Source of the DNA: Numida meleagris
Taxonomy: Eukaryota > Chordata > Aves > Galliformes > Numididae
NCBI RefSeq assembly: GCF_002078875.1
Contig: NC_034424.1
Span: forward strand, 5,037,546 to 5,101,545
DNA length: 64,000 bases
Direction of reading: 5' to 3'
The notes under the pieces were generated by a model, which searched no databases, was not told the DNA's origin, and worked only from the letters and a program-made list of their open reading frames with translations. Positions 1 through 11,600 of the stretch are shown here, piece after piece; within the stretch, counting starts at the first letter, position 1, and each line of letters starts with the position of its first letter. The position numbers and the translations under genes are program-made.

Positions 1-231
1 CTGTCACCTCTCTGAGATCTCTCTCTGTTATAAAGGTAGATGCTGTTGAAAAACGTAAGTACCAATTCCTAGCTCAGAATTAACAGTGCACTCAGTCTTG
101 GTGAGCATTAGTCCCTTCACTTGTGGAGCTGCAATGCCATTGCTTTTGCAAGAAATCTCAGGCTGAGGTAAGAGAGAAAAATGATCCAAGTTAAAGAAAT
201 AAGGGTACATTTCCAATAATATCTAACCTAC

Positions 232-3200
232 CAGCTATGAGTGAAGGCTGGGAGGGATGGAAGGCCAGGCACATGACAGAACTGGGAGCATCCACCACGA
301 GGTCAGGGCGTTGTGGATCCAGCCTTCTTCTGTCCAGATTCCAGGTGCAAACATAGGATTTCTCTGCGCTCCAGTCCCCATCGTTCAGCCTGATGAAGAG
401 AAAGCTACAGCGTATCGTGCCTGACACACAGCAATCCCAGCTCAAGCAGAGCTCTGGTGTGTCCCGGTCATCATTTGTACACGTGCTGCTTCGTGGCTAG
501 AAGGAAAACTGAAATCAAGGGATCGTGAAATGATGGAACTTCCCTGCACGTTAGTATACGCAGAGCACATTTCAGCACACCGACTGCACAAAGCGCCTGC
601 CAGGAAACCCCATACAATTCACTATTCCCGGATCTATTAACCATTCACATGCTGGGAACAGTCTAAGGAGCACACACTGAAAGGTCCTATGAATATCTGG
701 GGGTGAAAACCCAACAGATCACATTGCGGCTGATTTGCAAACAGGTTGATTTGCAAGCCAGGTTTCTTCAAACAAGCACCTGAAGAACCAGGGTCTGAGA
801 AAAGACAGCAGTCCCTGTGCTTTCTTCATTATTTCCAGCTGATTCTCTCACTGCATGCTTACCAAAACGTAACCCCTTCAGACAGGAGAAGAACACACCC
901 TAAATGCTGCCTGCTGCAAGCCACCTGCCCGTAGCAGACATACCAGGACACCTGCATGCTTACCCCCAGCAAGCAGCTGGCATGCAATGCATTTTCCGAA
1001 GGTAAAGGTTTCTACAGGGAGCGTACTATGAGGTGGCACGTGCGAGACGCTGTGCAGACACGTGAGGGTAATGGCAAACAGCTCGGAGGGAAGCGCTGAC
1101 AGAGGCTCCTCTCGCAGAAGCTCCAGGTGTTCTGTTGGTAGCACCACGCTGCCCAGCCTCACTACCACGAGATGGCCGAGGGCAGAACAGCGAGCGGCCA
1201 GGACAGGAAGCAATTGTTTGAGCCTGACTTCTGCCTTTCCCCGATGTTCTTAATTCTTTAATTGAAAGAGATACTGAGCAAACAGAAGGAGGAAATTTTC
1301 AGAGAGTGCACAGCTGAGCTGTGGAATTCCTCATTAAAGGAGGTGGTAGAGGCTAAAAGTTTAAGACAGGCTGCACAAGTTCACAGAAGGGAATTCTACT
1401 GCAGGTAACCACAGACCTAGCAACCACATTCTAATCTGAAAATAGCTGTCACCTAACTGGGAGCTCACCCAAACTGGGAGAGCAGAAGGGGCAAGGAACA
1501 TACAGGTCGGCCCGGTTTTACTCTTCCCTGTACGTTCACTGCTGGATGCACTTTTTGCTAGGGCTTTAAATCCAAGGAAACCATAATAGAAAGAAAACTG
1601 AGTAAGGGCAACATAAAGGCATAGAAAGGAGACACTGTTAGAGGTCATTGGATTAGATGAATGTTCTGCCCCGCTCTCATTTCAGAGATCCTCAAATGTT
1701 TGTTTGGGTGCCAGGTTCATCCACGGTGCAAAGAGACCTCATTAAAACAGCATGAACTGCAATGAATAAAGCACGTGCTTTGAAACCTCACCTACATATA
1801 TCTGCGAGTGTGCTTGCTCTTTGCTTTTTTTTCAAACAGAATCCATCTGGAAACGATTCCGTAAGAGTATATATATCCATTTTATAAGGAAAAAAAGTAG
1901 AAGAAATAAAAGCCGTAATTTAAGACAGCCCTGAGTTTTGTTTTCTTTGAACGTGGGTTTTTTTTTTTTTTTTAACACAACCAAGGTACGTTTCTATGTA
2001 GTTTATGACTGCAGAGCAAGTGAACATATGTACAACTCAAGTCAGTCCAAAATGTCACAGGAACATCAGGTGTGCTCCCAGATCCATGCAGATACTCACC
2101 GGCCGTAGGAGCATGCTACAACCGATCCCGTTGCATTCCACGAGACACCAGTAACCTGCAGGTGTTGATCCTGAGCCTCTGGGTATGACAATGTATGCAA
2201 ACACAACACCTGGAAGAGATTAAATTAAAGCAATCGTTTCTGAACATGAAGACCTGAGATCTGTGCATGCCCTGGATGCAATCACACGGTCTTACTGCAG
2301 GATTCCCCAGTGCCAATGCACCTGATAGGCATATGTGAAAAAAGAAGGTGAATTCCTACTGGAATAAAATAAATTATTAAAAAAAAAAGCCCATGACCCC
2401 ACCAAACCAACCGTCTCTTCACAATTACCTCCCTCAGACCACACAGCTCAGGGTGTGCAGGGACGCAGTGCTGGGCTTTATCACAGCCCTCAGCACCGTC
2501 CCAGCACTCACGGAGCTTCACAAGAAATGGTTTGGAAACGAGCGTACCAACATGTACCGACAAGATACAAGCTGCTCCCACTCTCCAACACCGTACACTA
2601 AGCAAATATAATCTAAATAGGAAGAGCTGCCAAATCGCTGACTTCAGCTGTTCCTAGACTGCCGGCCTGGCACGTTCTGAAGAGGCTCCTGGAAGCTGAG
2701 GACACGCCAGCACCGCCAGCAGCTTCCCTCTCACAAAGCTGCTGCAACACAGCCACCAGCAGGAAGAACTGTTTGACCGAGCAGGAGCAGGCTGCAAGCA
2801 AAGGGGAAAGCTGCAGGAAAAAAAAAACTCCGCCAAACCCTAGGGATTTCTAGTTCTTAGAATCTGGCAAGGACAGTCACAGCAGTACGAAACAGCACCA
2901 AGGGGTCAGAGCCACCACCAGCAGCTCTCCCAGGTAATGACAAGGATCTGAGCGCTGTCAGCTTACTGTTCTGTTCTGATCGGTCCAGTTCACATCAAAG
3001 CCATCGAAGGCACGACTTGTCAAGTTCTTGTTCAGCTCTTTGGTAACGACCTCCTCCACCCTCCGGAGGAATGCCACAAGGCCGCTGTCATCGACGCGGG
3101 CTCCGTGCTGGCCGCCTGGCACAGCACCCACGCTCGGATCCGTCTGCACAGCGGCATCTCTGCCGCTCCGTGACTGCACCGCAGCCTCTGCCGTTGCAAT

Positions 3201-3845
3201 TTCCCCGGTCTGGCAGCTTTTCTGGTAAAGGAAGACGGTCTCTATGAGCCAAACAGACCCAGAGCGCCACACGGAGCCTTCCCCCTCTGCCCCGGCACCC
3301 CACACACGCGGGCACACGGTACAGGCGGAGCGCGCTGCAGCACCCGGTGCTGGTGCCGCGGCCCAGGGGCGCCGGGCAGCGCCGGGCAGTGCCGGGCAGC
3401 GAGCCGTGCAGCGCGGGGCTGCGGGAGCCGCAAGGATCGGGCAGTGCCGCTCAGCGATGCGCACGGGGCTCTCCCACGACCTGCGCGTGCCCCTTTGCAG
3501 GAGGGCTTCGCTGTGTGGCTGCGCGGGGCAGCTCAGGCGCACGCCGGCGCGGATAGGACGCGGGTGTCCCTCAGCGCAGGGCAGGAGGGCGGGAAGGAGC
3601 CGCCGCCCCGCACAGCGCCCAGCCGCTCCGGCCGGGCCCCTCCCTGCGGTATAAGAGCGCGGAGCGAGGCCAGGGCGGTCCCGATCCCTCACCGCCTCGC
3701 AGCGCGCGTTCCGGGCGCTCCTCCACAGCGAGAGCACAGCGGCGCCGGGCGCCGTCTCGTCCGCGAACATGGCGGCGGCGGCGGCGGCGGCGGCGGGAGG
3801 GGTCGCGGCCGCCAGAGCTGCCGCCCCGCGCCCGCCGGTTGCCAT
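232..3845 (-). CDS. DYNC2I2: Dynein-2 intermediate chain 2 (WDR34), 5' part of gene, four coding exons
   Basis: Encodes a WD-repeat intermediate chain of the cytoplasmic dynein-2 motor, which drives retrograde intraflagellar transport in cilia. Coding exons on the minus strand are 3845-3693, 3221-2967, 2209-2100 and 389-232; all have GT-AG borders and the phases close. The chosen start gives MATGG followed by an alanine-rich stretch; a second in-frame ATG (MFADET, near 3770) has a stronger Kozak context and could be used instead. Exon 2 (residues about 52-136) holds KSCQT, VQTD (about 76-79, a possible dynein light chain anchor) and the conserved FLRRVEEVV...[12 protein letters not shown] block. 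Exon 3 begins the WD-repeat region ([19 protein letters not shown]) and exon 4 continues it ([19 protein letters not shown]...[10 protein letters not shown]). Exon 4 ends in phase 1 and the remaining propeller exons lie left of the window. Identity rests on recalled similarity to human WDR34. Confidence 0.93.
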
Positions 3846-3869
3846 GGGGACGGGAGAGGCGCTGCGGGA

Positions 3870-3877
3870 TGACGTAA
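3870..3877. promoter_or_regulatory. CRE-like ATF/CREB site
   Basis: TGACGTAA lies 25-32 bases upstream of the DYNC2I2 start codon inside the CpG island. This matches the ATF/CREB element and is a position where such sites work near the transcription start. Binding is inferred. Confidence 0.55.
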
Positions 3878-4132
3878 CGACGCGCGCGGTAACCGACTCG
3901 CGCGGCAGCCATGTTGGGGAAGGGCACGGAGGGGCCGTGGGCGGAGCGGGGCGCGGGCTAGCGGCATCGGGCGCTTCGACTGCGTTTTGCGGGTGGGCCG
4001 CGGGTGCGGCGAGGCAGGGCCGGTGTGGCGTTTGCGGCGGGGGTTTCTCCTTTCCCCGTTGCTGTTCCCGCGCTGAGTCCCGTCGCGCCGCCGGGGACAC
4101 GAGCGCAGGCACGGGCGGGGGCGCCAGGAGTT

Positions 4133-4143
4133 AAGATGGCGGC
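4133..4143 (+). promoter_or_regulatory. YY1 motif in plus orientation
   Basis: AAGATGGCGGC is a near-perfect YY1 site. In mammalian promoters this motif usually lies just downstream of the start site and reads in the direction of transcription. Its plus orientation, about 290 bases upstream of the DYNC2I2 start, suggests a divergent plus-strand transcript beginning near 4.1 kb. Confidence 0.5.
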
Positions 4144-4419
4144 GGGCGGAGGGCCGCGCTGTGTAGGCGGGAGCGGAGCTGAGGGAGAAATGTGCTCGTG
4201 TCAGGCCTGGTGCTCCGGCTCCCTTCCTCGTTACGGGCGTTGTTCTTGTGAGGGAACCGCGGTAGTTAGCAGTGTGCGAGTCCAGCCGGTAGCTGAAGGA
4301 GCCCAGCCGCGCGGAGCGTGGCGGGAAGCAGCCGTGTGCCGCCGGAACAACGCATTGTCCCGTGTGGAGATGCGGCAGCGAGAAATTCGTTCCTTAATCG
4401 ATGAAATAAATATTTAACA

Positions 4420-7400
4420 ACGCTATCCAAACACTGCATGTCTTACGTTTTAAAACTTTTTTCTACGTGACATTGCGGGAAACAGGGGTGTTTGTGTTTG
4501 CGTTGTGCTGACTTAATGGTGTGAAATGCCCGGGAGCAGTGTGTGCCTCTTGTAAGAAGTTCTTCAGGCTTAAAATGAAGGTTTGTCGTCCATCTTCAGG
4601 CTTCACTAAATTAATTGGTATGATTAGAGCTGCCGAGGCACGGTACTGTGTGGTAGGAGACCAAATATTACAGATGTGAGTTCATGTACAGTCCATGTCC
4701 CAGTAAAAACGTGAAGCACAGTCTGTGATTTCAAAACTTTACAGAGGGAATTTGAAGATAAAAGTTCATGGGTTTTTGTGGTGGTGGTTTTTTTGGTGGT
4801 TGTTGTTGTTGTTGTTGTTTGAGATTAGAATGTGAAATAAGAACACATGAAACAGACCAAAAATATATTAACATACTCTCATCAAAGTTACTGCAATGGC
4901 AGTATGCATTCCTCCACAATATGCTGCATGGCTGCGCTTCTTTGAAGATGAGAAATAAGCACATAACTCCAGAAGATGACTCTTCTGAACTGACTGTGGT
5001 TTAACTCTTCTTTATTCCAGTATCTCTGATTTGCTGGAGCTGTAATATAGAACAGTGTTTCAGTGAATCTTATCTTGCTTTTTCTTTCTGGCCTGGCAGT
5101 ATCAGACACGTAGATGCTCTGATGTGGTCTCACTATCCTGGAAATCGGGTGAAATCGTGGATGACTGGGGGAGGGTTCTTACCTGCCCCAGGCTATGAAG
5201 GCTCTCTAAAGTGGCTGGAACTAACACAGTGCTCATCTGTGCTTTCTCTTCTTTGTGTTGCATGAGATAAAGTATTAGTAAGTTGTCACTTTTGCATAAT
5301 GGGGCAAATCAGCATCAGAAAACAAGAATAAGAGAAGACCGAAGTGAAAACTAGGAAGAAACACTGGAGGAGAAAGTAGCTGGAAAAAAAAAAAAAGGCA
5401 CGCATGCTTTGTTGTACAATTTCTATAACTTGGTACAAACCAAATATTTTCTGCTACGTCTCAGGACAAATTCACCCACTAGTGGGTGCAGCAGCCGCCT
5501 TCTGCTTGCAATAAATGAAACAATTGAGCTCTGCTGAGGCTCCAGATAGTGGAAACAGCAGGCTACCCAAAATAGAGACAGTTGAGCCTTCCCTGTTCAC
5601 CTTTCCCCCATTCCCTCCACCACAAACAGATGCAAGTGAGGATGAAGAAAACAACACACATAGCTCAAACAAGAATAGAGTGGCCATGAGAAAGATCTTT
5701 TGGGACTTAGACTGGCAGCAAGAAGCTTGAAACTGGAGCAAAAATGCTGCCTTTTACTGCTTGATGGGTTCTGTTCAGAGAACATAACTCCTCGTGTATT
5801 TTTATGTATTAAAAAAAAAAACCAAACAACAAAACTTCAAATAATAACAAGGGCTTGTACCAAAGAAACATACCACTCCAGAGAGCAGTTGTCTCCCCAG
5901 GCAGTATAACCATCAAGCCCTAATTCTGTTTCCCTGATTGTTCACTACTGGATTGCATAGCATCACAAATTTGGTTTGGCTGAAGCCTGGGTATTTGTCT
6001 ATATTGCCTCTGAATGCAACATAATTAAACTGGCTTTATGCTGGTATTTCTTGCTTGGTATCCATGTACAGGCATTACCTGATCAGTTACTTCTATACTG
6101 CTGGTTTTGAACCAGGTCTAGAGCGTCATTTGCTTTACAGTGAGGTTGTTTGCTCTACTGATCTAGAGGGTAGTGCTGGTGAGGCTCTGAGGTTGCATTA
6201 AATGAGGATATCCCTGGAGAAAAATAATCAGGACCATACAAGTGTGAAGGCAAGAAGACAAATAAGCAGGTATGACCCACAAGGAAAACGACTGGAACAT
6301 CCCGACATCTGTAGCATTATTTGAAAGGACGCTCTTCTGTCTTCACCAGTAGCTTGGTGTACCCCATTCAGGAAAGCTTTTAACAACAGCTGCATCCTAT
6401 TGTGCTGCTGGTGGTGGTGATCGTGGAGTTTAGATGCAAGACCAGTACGTAATGAGCTGACTGAAGTCTGTTTATCTGCAGTGTTAGCAGTGATACTCCT
6501 CATTTTGTACTTCCAAAAACATCACAAACATCTATTTTACCCTTGCCAAAGTTCTGTGAGGCCGTGAGTTACCAGTGCTGTTATTTTTAACAGTGGGCAT
6601 TTGAGGTGTAAGTGCTGTAAGTAACACCATGCTGGAAATGCATGGCAGAAGGAAAAACAGGACCCAAGTTCCTAAATTAGAGCTCTGTTTCAAATGTATT
6701 TGATATATACTTTGTGGATGCGTTGCTAACGTACAGATCTTATTTCTTTTGGGTTTGAAATCTGTTAAAAAACCAGGTGTTCAAACGTTCACTAACCTCA
6801 TGGAAGCCAAGGTCACCACAGCTGTACTGCATTAGGAACACAGCATCTGTGCAGCCAGCTCGATGTTCAGCAGCTTAACGAGGGCTCAGGTCCGTGCGTG
6901 GATTCCACGTGTGTAACCTCAGGCTGCATGAGTCTTCCAGCCATCACTTCTCCAGGTTCATTCATAAGGGGCTCGTACGTTTTTCTCCAACTTCTGACCT
7001 CGTTTTTCCCCGTCGCTCTGCCCAAATTCCCTCTGCAAATGCGATCCTCTTTTTAATTTGAAAATCATACTTGAAATTTTGGCAGAAAATACGTTGGCTC
7101 ATTTCTGAAGCTCTGTTGCACATACATGCATTATATGTTATAAAAATAATCCATCTCCGTTAGTCATAGATCTGTTAGGGTTTGTACAATAAGGGGGAGG
7201 GTCCCTTTTAAACCTTATTATAGGTAGGATTTCTTGCACAGTACAGGTACTGCATGTCCCATAGCCATTCCCACATTGATAATAAGAGACTTAAGTCAAA
7301 CGTGACACAAATGGGAAGGAGCAGAGGGAAAGCTTGCTTTGTTGCAGGTGGCAGCTTCCACAGGAGTGCAGAGACTCCACGCAGGCAGATTCTGAATGGC

Positions 7401-8084
7401 AAGGAAGAGCTGGCACAGGGCCAGGAGCCATGGCATATCAAAAGAGGCATCCATGAAAGGCTTGGGATCCCAGTTCCTGGCTGTCATGGTGCTCTGAGCG
7501 CGGTGGCAGCTGGGATCCTCTGCTTTGGACAGAGGGAAGATACTGTCAGCGATGTGATTGGCAGCATCTCTCTCCTTTTAGGCACAGCATCCCCTCATTC
7601 CTGCTGAGTTTATATCAGCATGCCCACCATCTAATCTCAGAAATAAATGTACAATTTAGCATGCCACCCTTAAAAGGTAGCTGACCCGTTGCAGTGCTGA
7701 CAGCATGGAAGAAAACACTGAGATCTGTTAAATTAATTCCGTATTCACCATATGTGACTAAATATTATTTATCTGCTCTGTGTATCAATTTATCAACTCA
7801 TGCTATGTCTACAGTATCTCAAACAGCTGTTCAAATTTGAACTGTTATATATATATATAAAGCACCTGAATATCTCAAAAAGCATTGCAGATAGGTATTA
7901 CTCGTCCAAATAGGATTGGCTATCCTTTGCAGAAGTGTTTCTAAAAGGCTGTTCTGAAATAGGCAGTTACATTCTACTGAGTCCTATCAATTTTATATTT
8001 ATGTAAAGCAAGCGGAATTTGTGTGATAGCTCTTGACTGCTCTTCAGAAAGCAAGATATTTAATTTCAAGCATGCTGCATATCT
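4420..8084. other. Intergenic DNA upstream of DYNC2I2
   Basis: No convincing exon or recognisable gene is seen. It contains a G/T-rich simple repeat near 4772-4820 and a short TA run near 7848-7858. The open frames here are short, often lack an ATG, and have no supporting splice sites or recognised homology. Confidence 0.6.
4798..4820 (+). repeat. (TGT)n microsatellite
   Basis: About seven tandem TGT units follow a run of GGTGGT and T residues. It is a simple repeat with no evident function. Confidence 0.8.
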
Positions 8085-8624
8085 TGCTCTGAAAGTAATG
8101 CCTCCTGTTTATTTCCATGGAAACTACAACAGATATGAAGAGCACAATAACACGAGTTGATAAAGCAAATTCTCAGCTACAAAATGCCATCTTTCTACAC
8201 AATCACCACCATTAGCTGTGCATTTCTGCCAGTGATGAGCAGGAGACTGCATGCCACGCTCATACAAATCTGCACCAGCAGAGGTGCCTCAGTGTCACTG
8301 TTGCCACTGCTGAAACGCACTACCTGCCCCTCGCTGTGCTGACACCCACGAGTTGGTCTCTACCAGCATTCAGCAAACACTGATGAATGTCAGTGGGTGT
8401 CATTTTTTCCACACGGAGGAATTCAGTTCCATAGCTTTACTCCATCCGCGCTTCCATGTCAGACGCTGCTCTGTCAGACTGCCCCTGTGCTGCCATCTGT
8501 CACGGGGCAGCAAAATGGAACGGGTTATTGGCAGGAAGGTTCAGCCTCTACTGCCATCCCACCAACATCCGCCTCTGACGTTGTGGGCCAATGTCATAAA
8601 ATAGGAGGCATTACTTTTGGAGCA
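8085..8624 (-). mobile_element. Internally deleted mariner element (Galluhop-like)
   Basis: A 540-base element is bounded by imperfect terminal inverted repeats of about 27 bases. The left end begins TGCTCTGAAAGTAATGCCTC and the reverse complement of the right end begins TGCTCCAAAAGTAATGCCTC. On the minus strand the region 8355-8420 reads as EFLRVEKMTPTDIHQCLLNA, matching the N-terminal helix-turn-helix part of mariner transposases. Near 8155-8200 it reads FVAENLLYQ, like the C-terminal end of the same proteins. Only about 0.5 kb remains, so the catalytic DDD core is missing and the copy is non-autonomous. No clear TA target duplication is visible at either edge, probably because the flanks have mutated. 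Galluhop assignment is from memory. Confidence 0.85.
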
Positions 8625-11600
8625 TCTCTTGTACTTTTGTTTATTAATTAGGATTTATGTAAACACCAAATGATCACTACGTCATAGGTTTACTGAGACA
8701 TTGCTATGTGATCTAGGAGTGGAGAATAAACCCATGTTCCTAATGAATTTAGCAAATACAGTAGAAAAGACGGTCCCGTTTGCAAGGACTACTTTTGTTA
8801 ATGTAAGCTTTACCTCCATTTAAAGAGTTTGCATATTGTCAGTTTAGCTAGAACAGCAAAATCATCTCACACCTGGTGCTACAGGCACTATCTGAAACAG
8901 CGAATGAGAATATCCCATTTTGATTCCTGTTATCCCACGTATAGCCAGGAGCCCAAAGGGTCCTGCAGCACGCCATACAAACACAGATAGCTCCACACAA
9001 CTATGCACTGCCGAAAATCTCCTCAAAAGTACAAAAGTGCCTCCAAGATTGAGCAGGCAGACAATTTGCTATGTCACCATTCAGTGTTTCTACTGCTGCA
9101 AAAAATGCAAAGTGATCTGTAATGACCAGGTTTCTTACCTTCTCTAGAAGATCACATCTTTATATCCTTTAGGAGAGTGAATGGTATGGGGATGTAACAG
9201 AATGAACTACAAACACAGCCAGTTTGTTTAACTTTTTTGTTAGCGTGCGTGTAGGGTTCTGATCCTGGTCTAACTTAAAGAAAAAAAGAGGAAGAACATG
9301 ACAAAGCAGAGCCCAAAAAGGCATGAATGTGGCTCTCTGTGGAAAAGCGTGAAAGACAATTGTACCCATTACATGCTGGGTTTGGAACTCCGTGTAGCCT
9401 AAGCCTATTGAAATATATATTTGTAAGTGGGAGTGGTGGGGAGGGAGGATGCATTGGAATGAGGCCTGGAGCTGAAATGCTGTTGCAAAGGCAGTAGGAG
9501 GAGAGAAGGCTATAAAATGGCTGCAGTCATCACATTTAAATAGGTCCGGAAATGTCTTAATGCCAAATGGTGACACCTTCCATTCCTGTTTTTCTTTTGT
9601 CCTTAGTTTTCCATTTAAGCAATTCAAACTTTTCCTATTTATGTTACAGTTTATGGAAGCTGGGTCATCTAAAGGCTTTTTGATTTTGCTCTGTCCTATC
9701 CTGACAAACTCCTGCTCACTCAACCTTTATATATTATACCTTTAATAACCAATACGACTGCATCCATATGAAAAAAAAAAAAGAATCCCACACAACAGTT
9801 TTCTTAGCATCACCATGGCCTGAGAGAACTTGCTGCAGTGACAGGAGGCAATTTATAAAGAATTAACTCTGACAGTCACTTTTTACAGCTGATTTTCAAA
9901 GATCTGGGCACTAAAGAAGTGTTAATGAGGGTACTGAGGCTTCATAATTAATTATATTAGCATCTCTTTGTTGCTCTCTAGAACAGTAGTGCCTGGTTGA
10001 CATTTCAATAGGAGTCTGCTAGTATTCTTTGTTATTATCCACGAGTACAGTTATACCTTAGCTCCCAGAGGGCAATGTTGCATGTAAATGCCCCTGTGAA
10101 TTGCAAGAGTCTTTGGATCTCAGTAAAAGCCCTTGAAGGAGACCCTGCTGGATACTGAATGGATGTCAGTAAAATTTCTCTAGTCTGGAGTCTCTCTTCA
10201 GATATGGACTCTCCACCCCTTTCATTTCTCCCTTCCCCCTTCCTTTCCACTGTGCGGGTCCTTCTCACAAGGCTTAAGAACAGCACTTTCTGAATCTTTA
10301 GTTCCAAACCTCTAAAGGAAGGAATACTGACCTGAACGAAACAGTGAACAGAGAACAGAACAGTCCTCAGAAAATAGGGAATATTTTTCACACGCTTGAG
10401 TTTTCATTGCAATAAAACCAGCGCTACCAGAAGGAATCCCAGAAGTGGTGAGTCAGATAATAGACGTACGGCTGCGGTGGGAGGGAAACGGTCTCTACTT
10501 TGTTTTACATCCCCCCCCCAGCTTTCTTTGTAAAGGCAGATGAAATTATTTTCCAGTCATGCCACTGCAAAAGCAAACACAGAGTTTAAAGGTTATTTCC
10601 TTTGTGTGTTTTCAAGAGTCGTTATTTTTGAATCTGAAAGGGGAAGGATGCTTTTTGGCAATGATGTCAAATTCTACACTGAAAGCTTCTACTGTATCAC
10701 CTGAAGTTCTCTTATTTTGTGCATTGATAGCCCACTTGCTCGTGTTAATTTAAACAAAACTAACAACAATGTGTTTTTTTCACACCAGTTGAATTGCAGC
10801 CTTGCCACGGTAAGGCTAAGCTAGGGCACACTTTGACAAACACCTCTTCTACGTCAGCGAGATCGATGCAACCTGTTCCTCACCCTTTCCCCATTCATTC
10901 CTGCAGAGATGCGACCTTGCTTCTTGTGGCATTCTTTGTGCATCTGCAGCAGGGAACAGATTGGGGCAGTAGTCTGAGTTAAAAATAAATGTTTTTCTGA
11001 GGACTATTTTTTAATTAAAATCAGGTTCCCGATTCAGTTTAACATGAGGCTGCACAAAAATGGCACTGGCACAATCCAGGGCCAGCACGATGGGGAAGAG
11101 AGGAGGAATGTGGGGGGGGGGGAATGTATAAGCAGGACCCTGCAGCAGAAAAATGAGTTAAACCACGTCCTCAAAGACTTCACATTCTTCCCAGCCAGAG
11201 CCACCTCTTTGCTTTGTGTTCAGACAGCACCTTGCGCGAAGGGACTGCAGTCGCAGAACTCTCGGGACTCTCAGAGCCATTGTAATACCAAAAAATAATA
11301 AGCGTTCCTACAGACTGACACAATTAACCAAATTCCACTTGCAGATCTTCATTGTTGGCAACTCGAGCAGCATTTTATGTAGCTGAAGCTGGAGCCTAGC
11401 TCTATTCCTGTGCTCTGTCTCTGGCTCTAATGAGGGATAGCTGAATAACTGTGGCATTTCGTTAATCAATACAAGAATTAGTTTTCTCACAGAGTTTTTA
11501 TATTTAGCTAGATTTTTTAATGAGTTTTGGCATTCTCAGATGAAAAGAATAATGTGTACAATGTATGATTATAGCAAAAACCGTATATGACATCTCTACA

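Larger units (their letters stand above)
3300..4400 (-). promoter_or_regulatory. CpG-island promoter of DYNC2I2
   Basis: A dense CpG-rich block covers the first coding exon, intron 1 and about 550 bases upstream of the DYNC2I2 start. There is no TATA box at a sensible distance, so dispersed initiation is likely. Within it are a CRE-like site at 3870-3877, a YY1-type motif on the minus strand around 3906-3916 (ACATGGCTGCC), and another YY1 motif in plus orientation at 4133-4143. The oppositely oriented YY1 motifs suggest initiation in both directions. Exact start sites cannot be read from sequence. Confidence 0.75.

Noticed and set aside
2958..4112. 384-codon continuous minus-strand frame across DYNC2I2 exons 1-2
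   Set aside because: It is the two real exons plus an intron and upstream DNA that stay open by chance in CpG-rich sequence; strong GT and AG sites define the real exons inside.
9169..9723. 184-codon minus-strand open frame in the DYNC2I2-SET interval
   Set aside because: It begins with TTG, has no early ATG, shows no recognisable domain and has no splice or promoter context.
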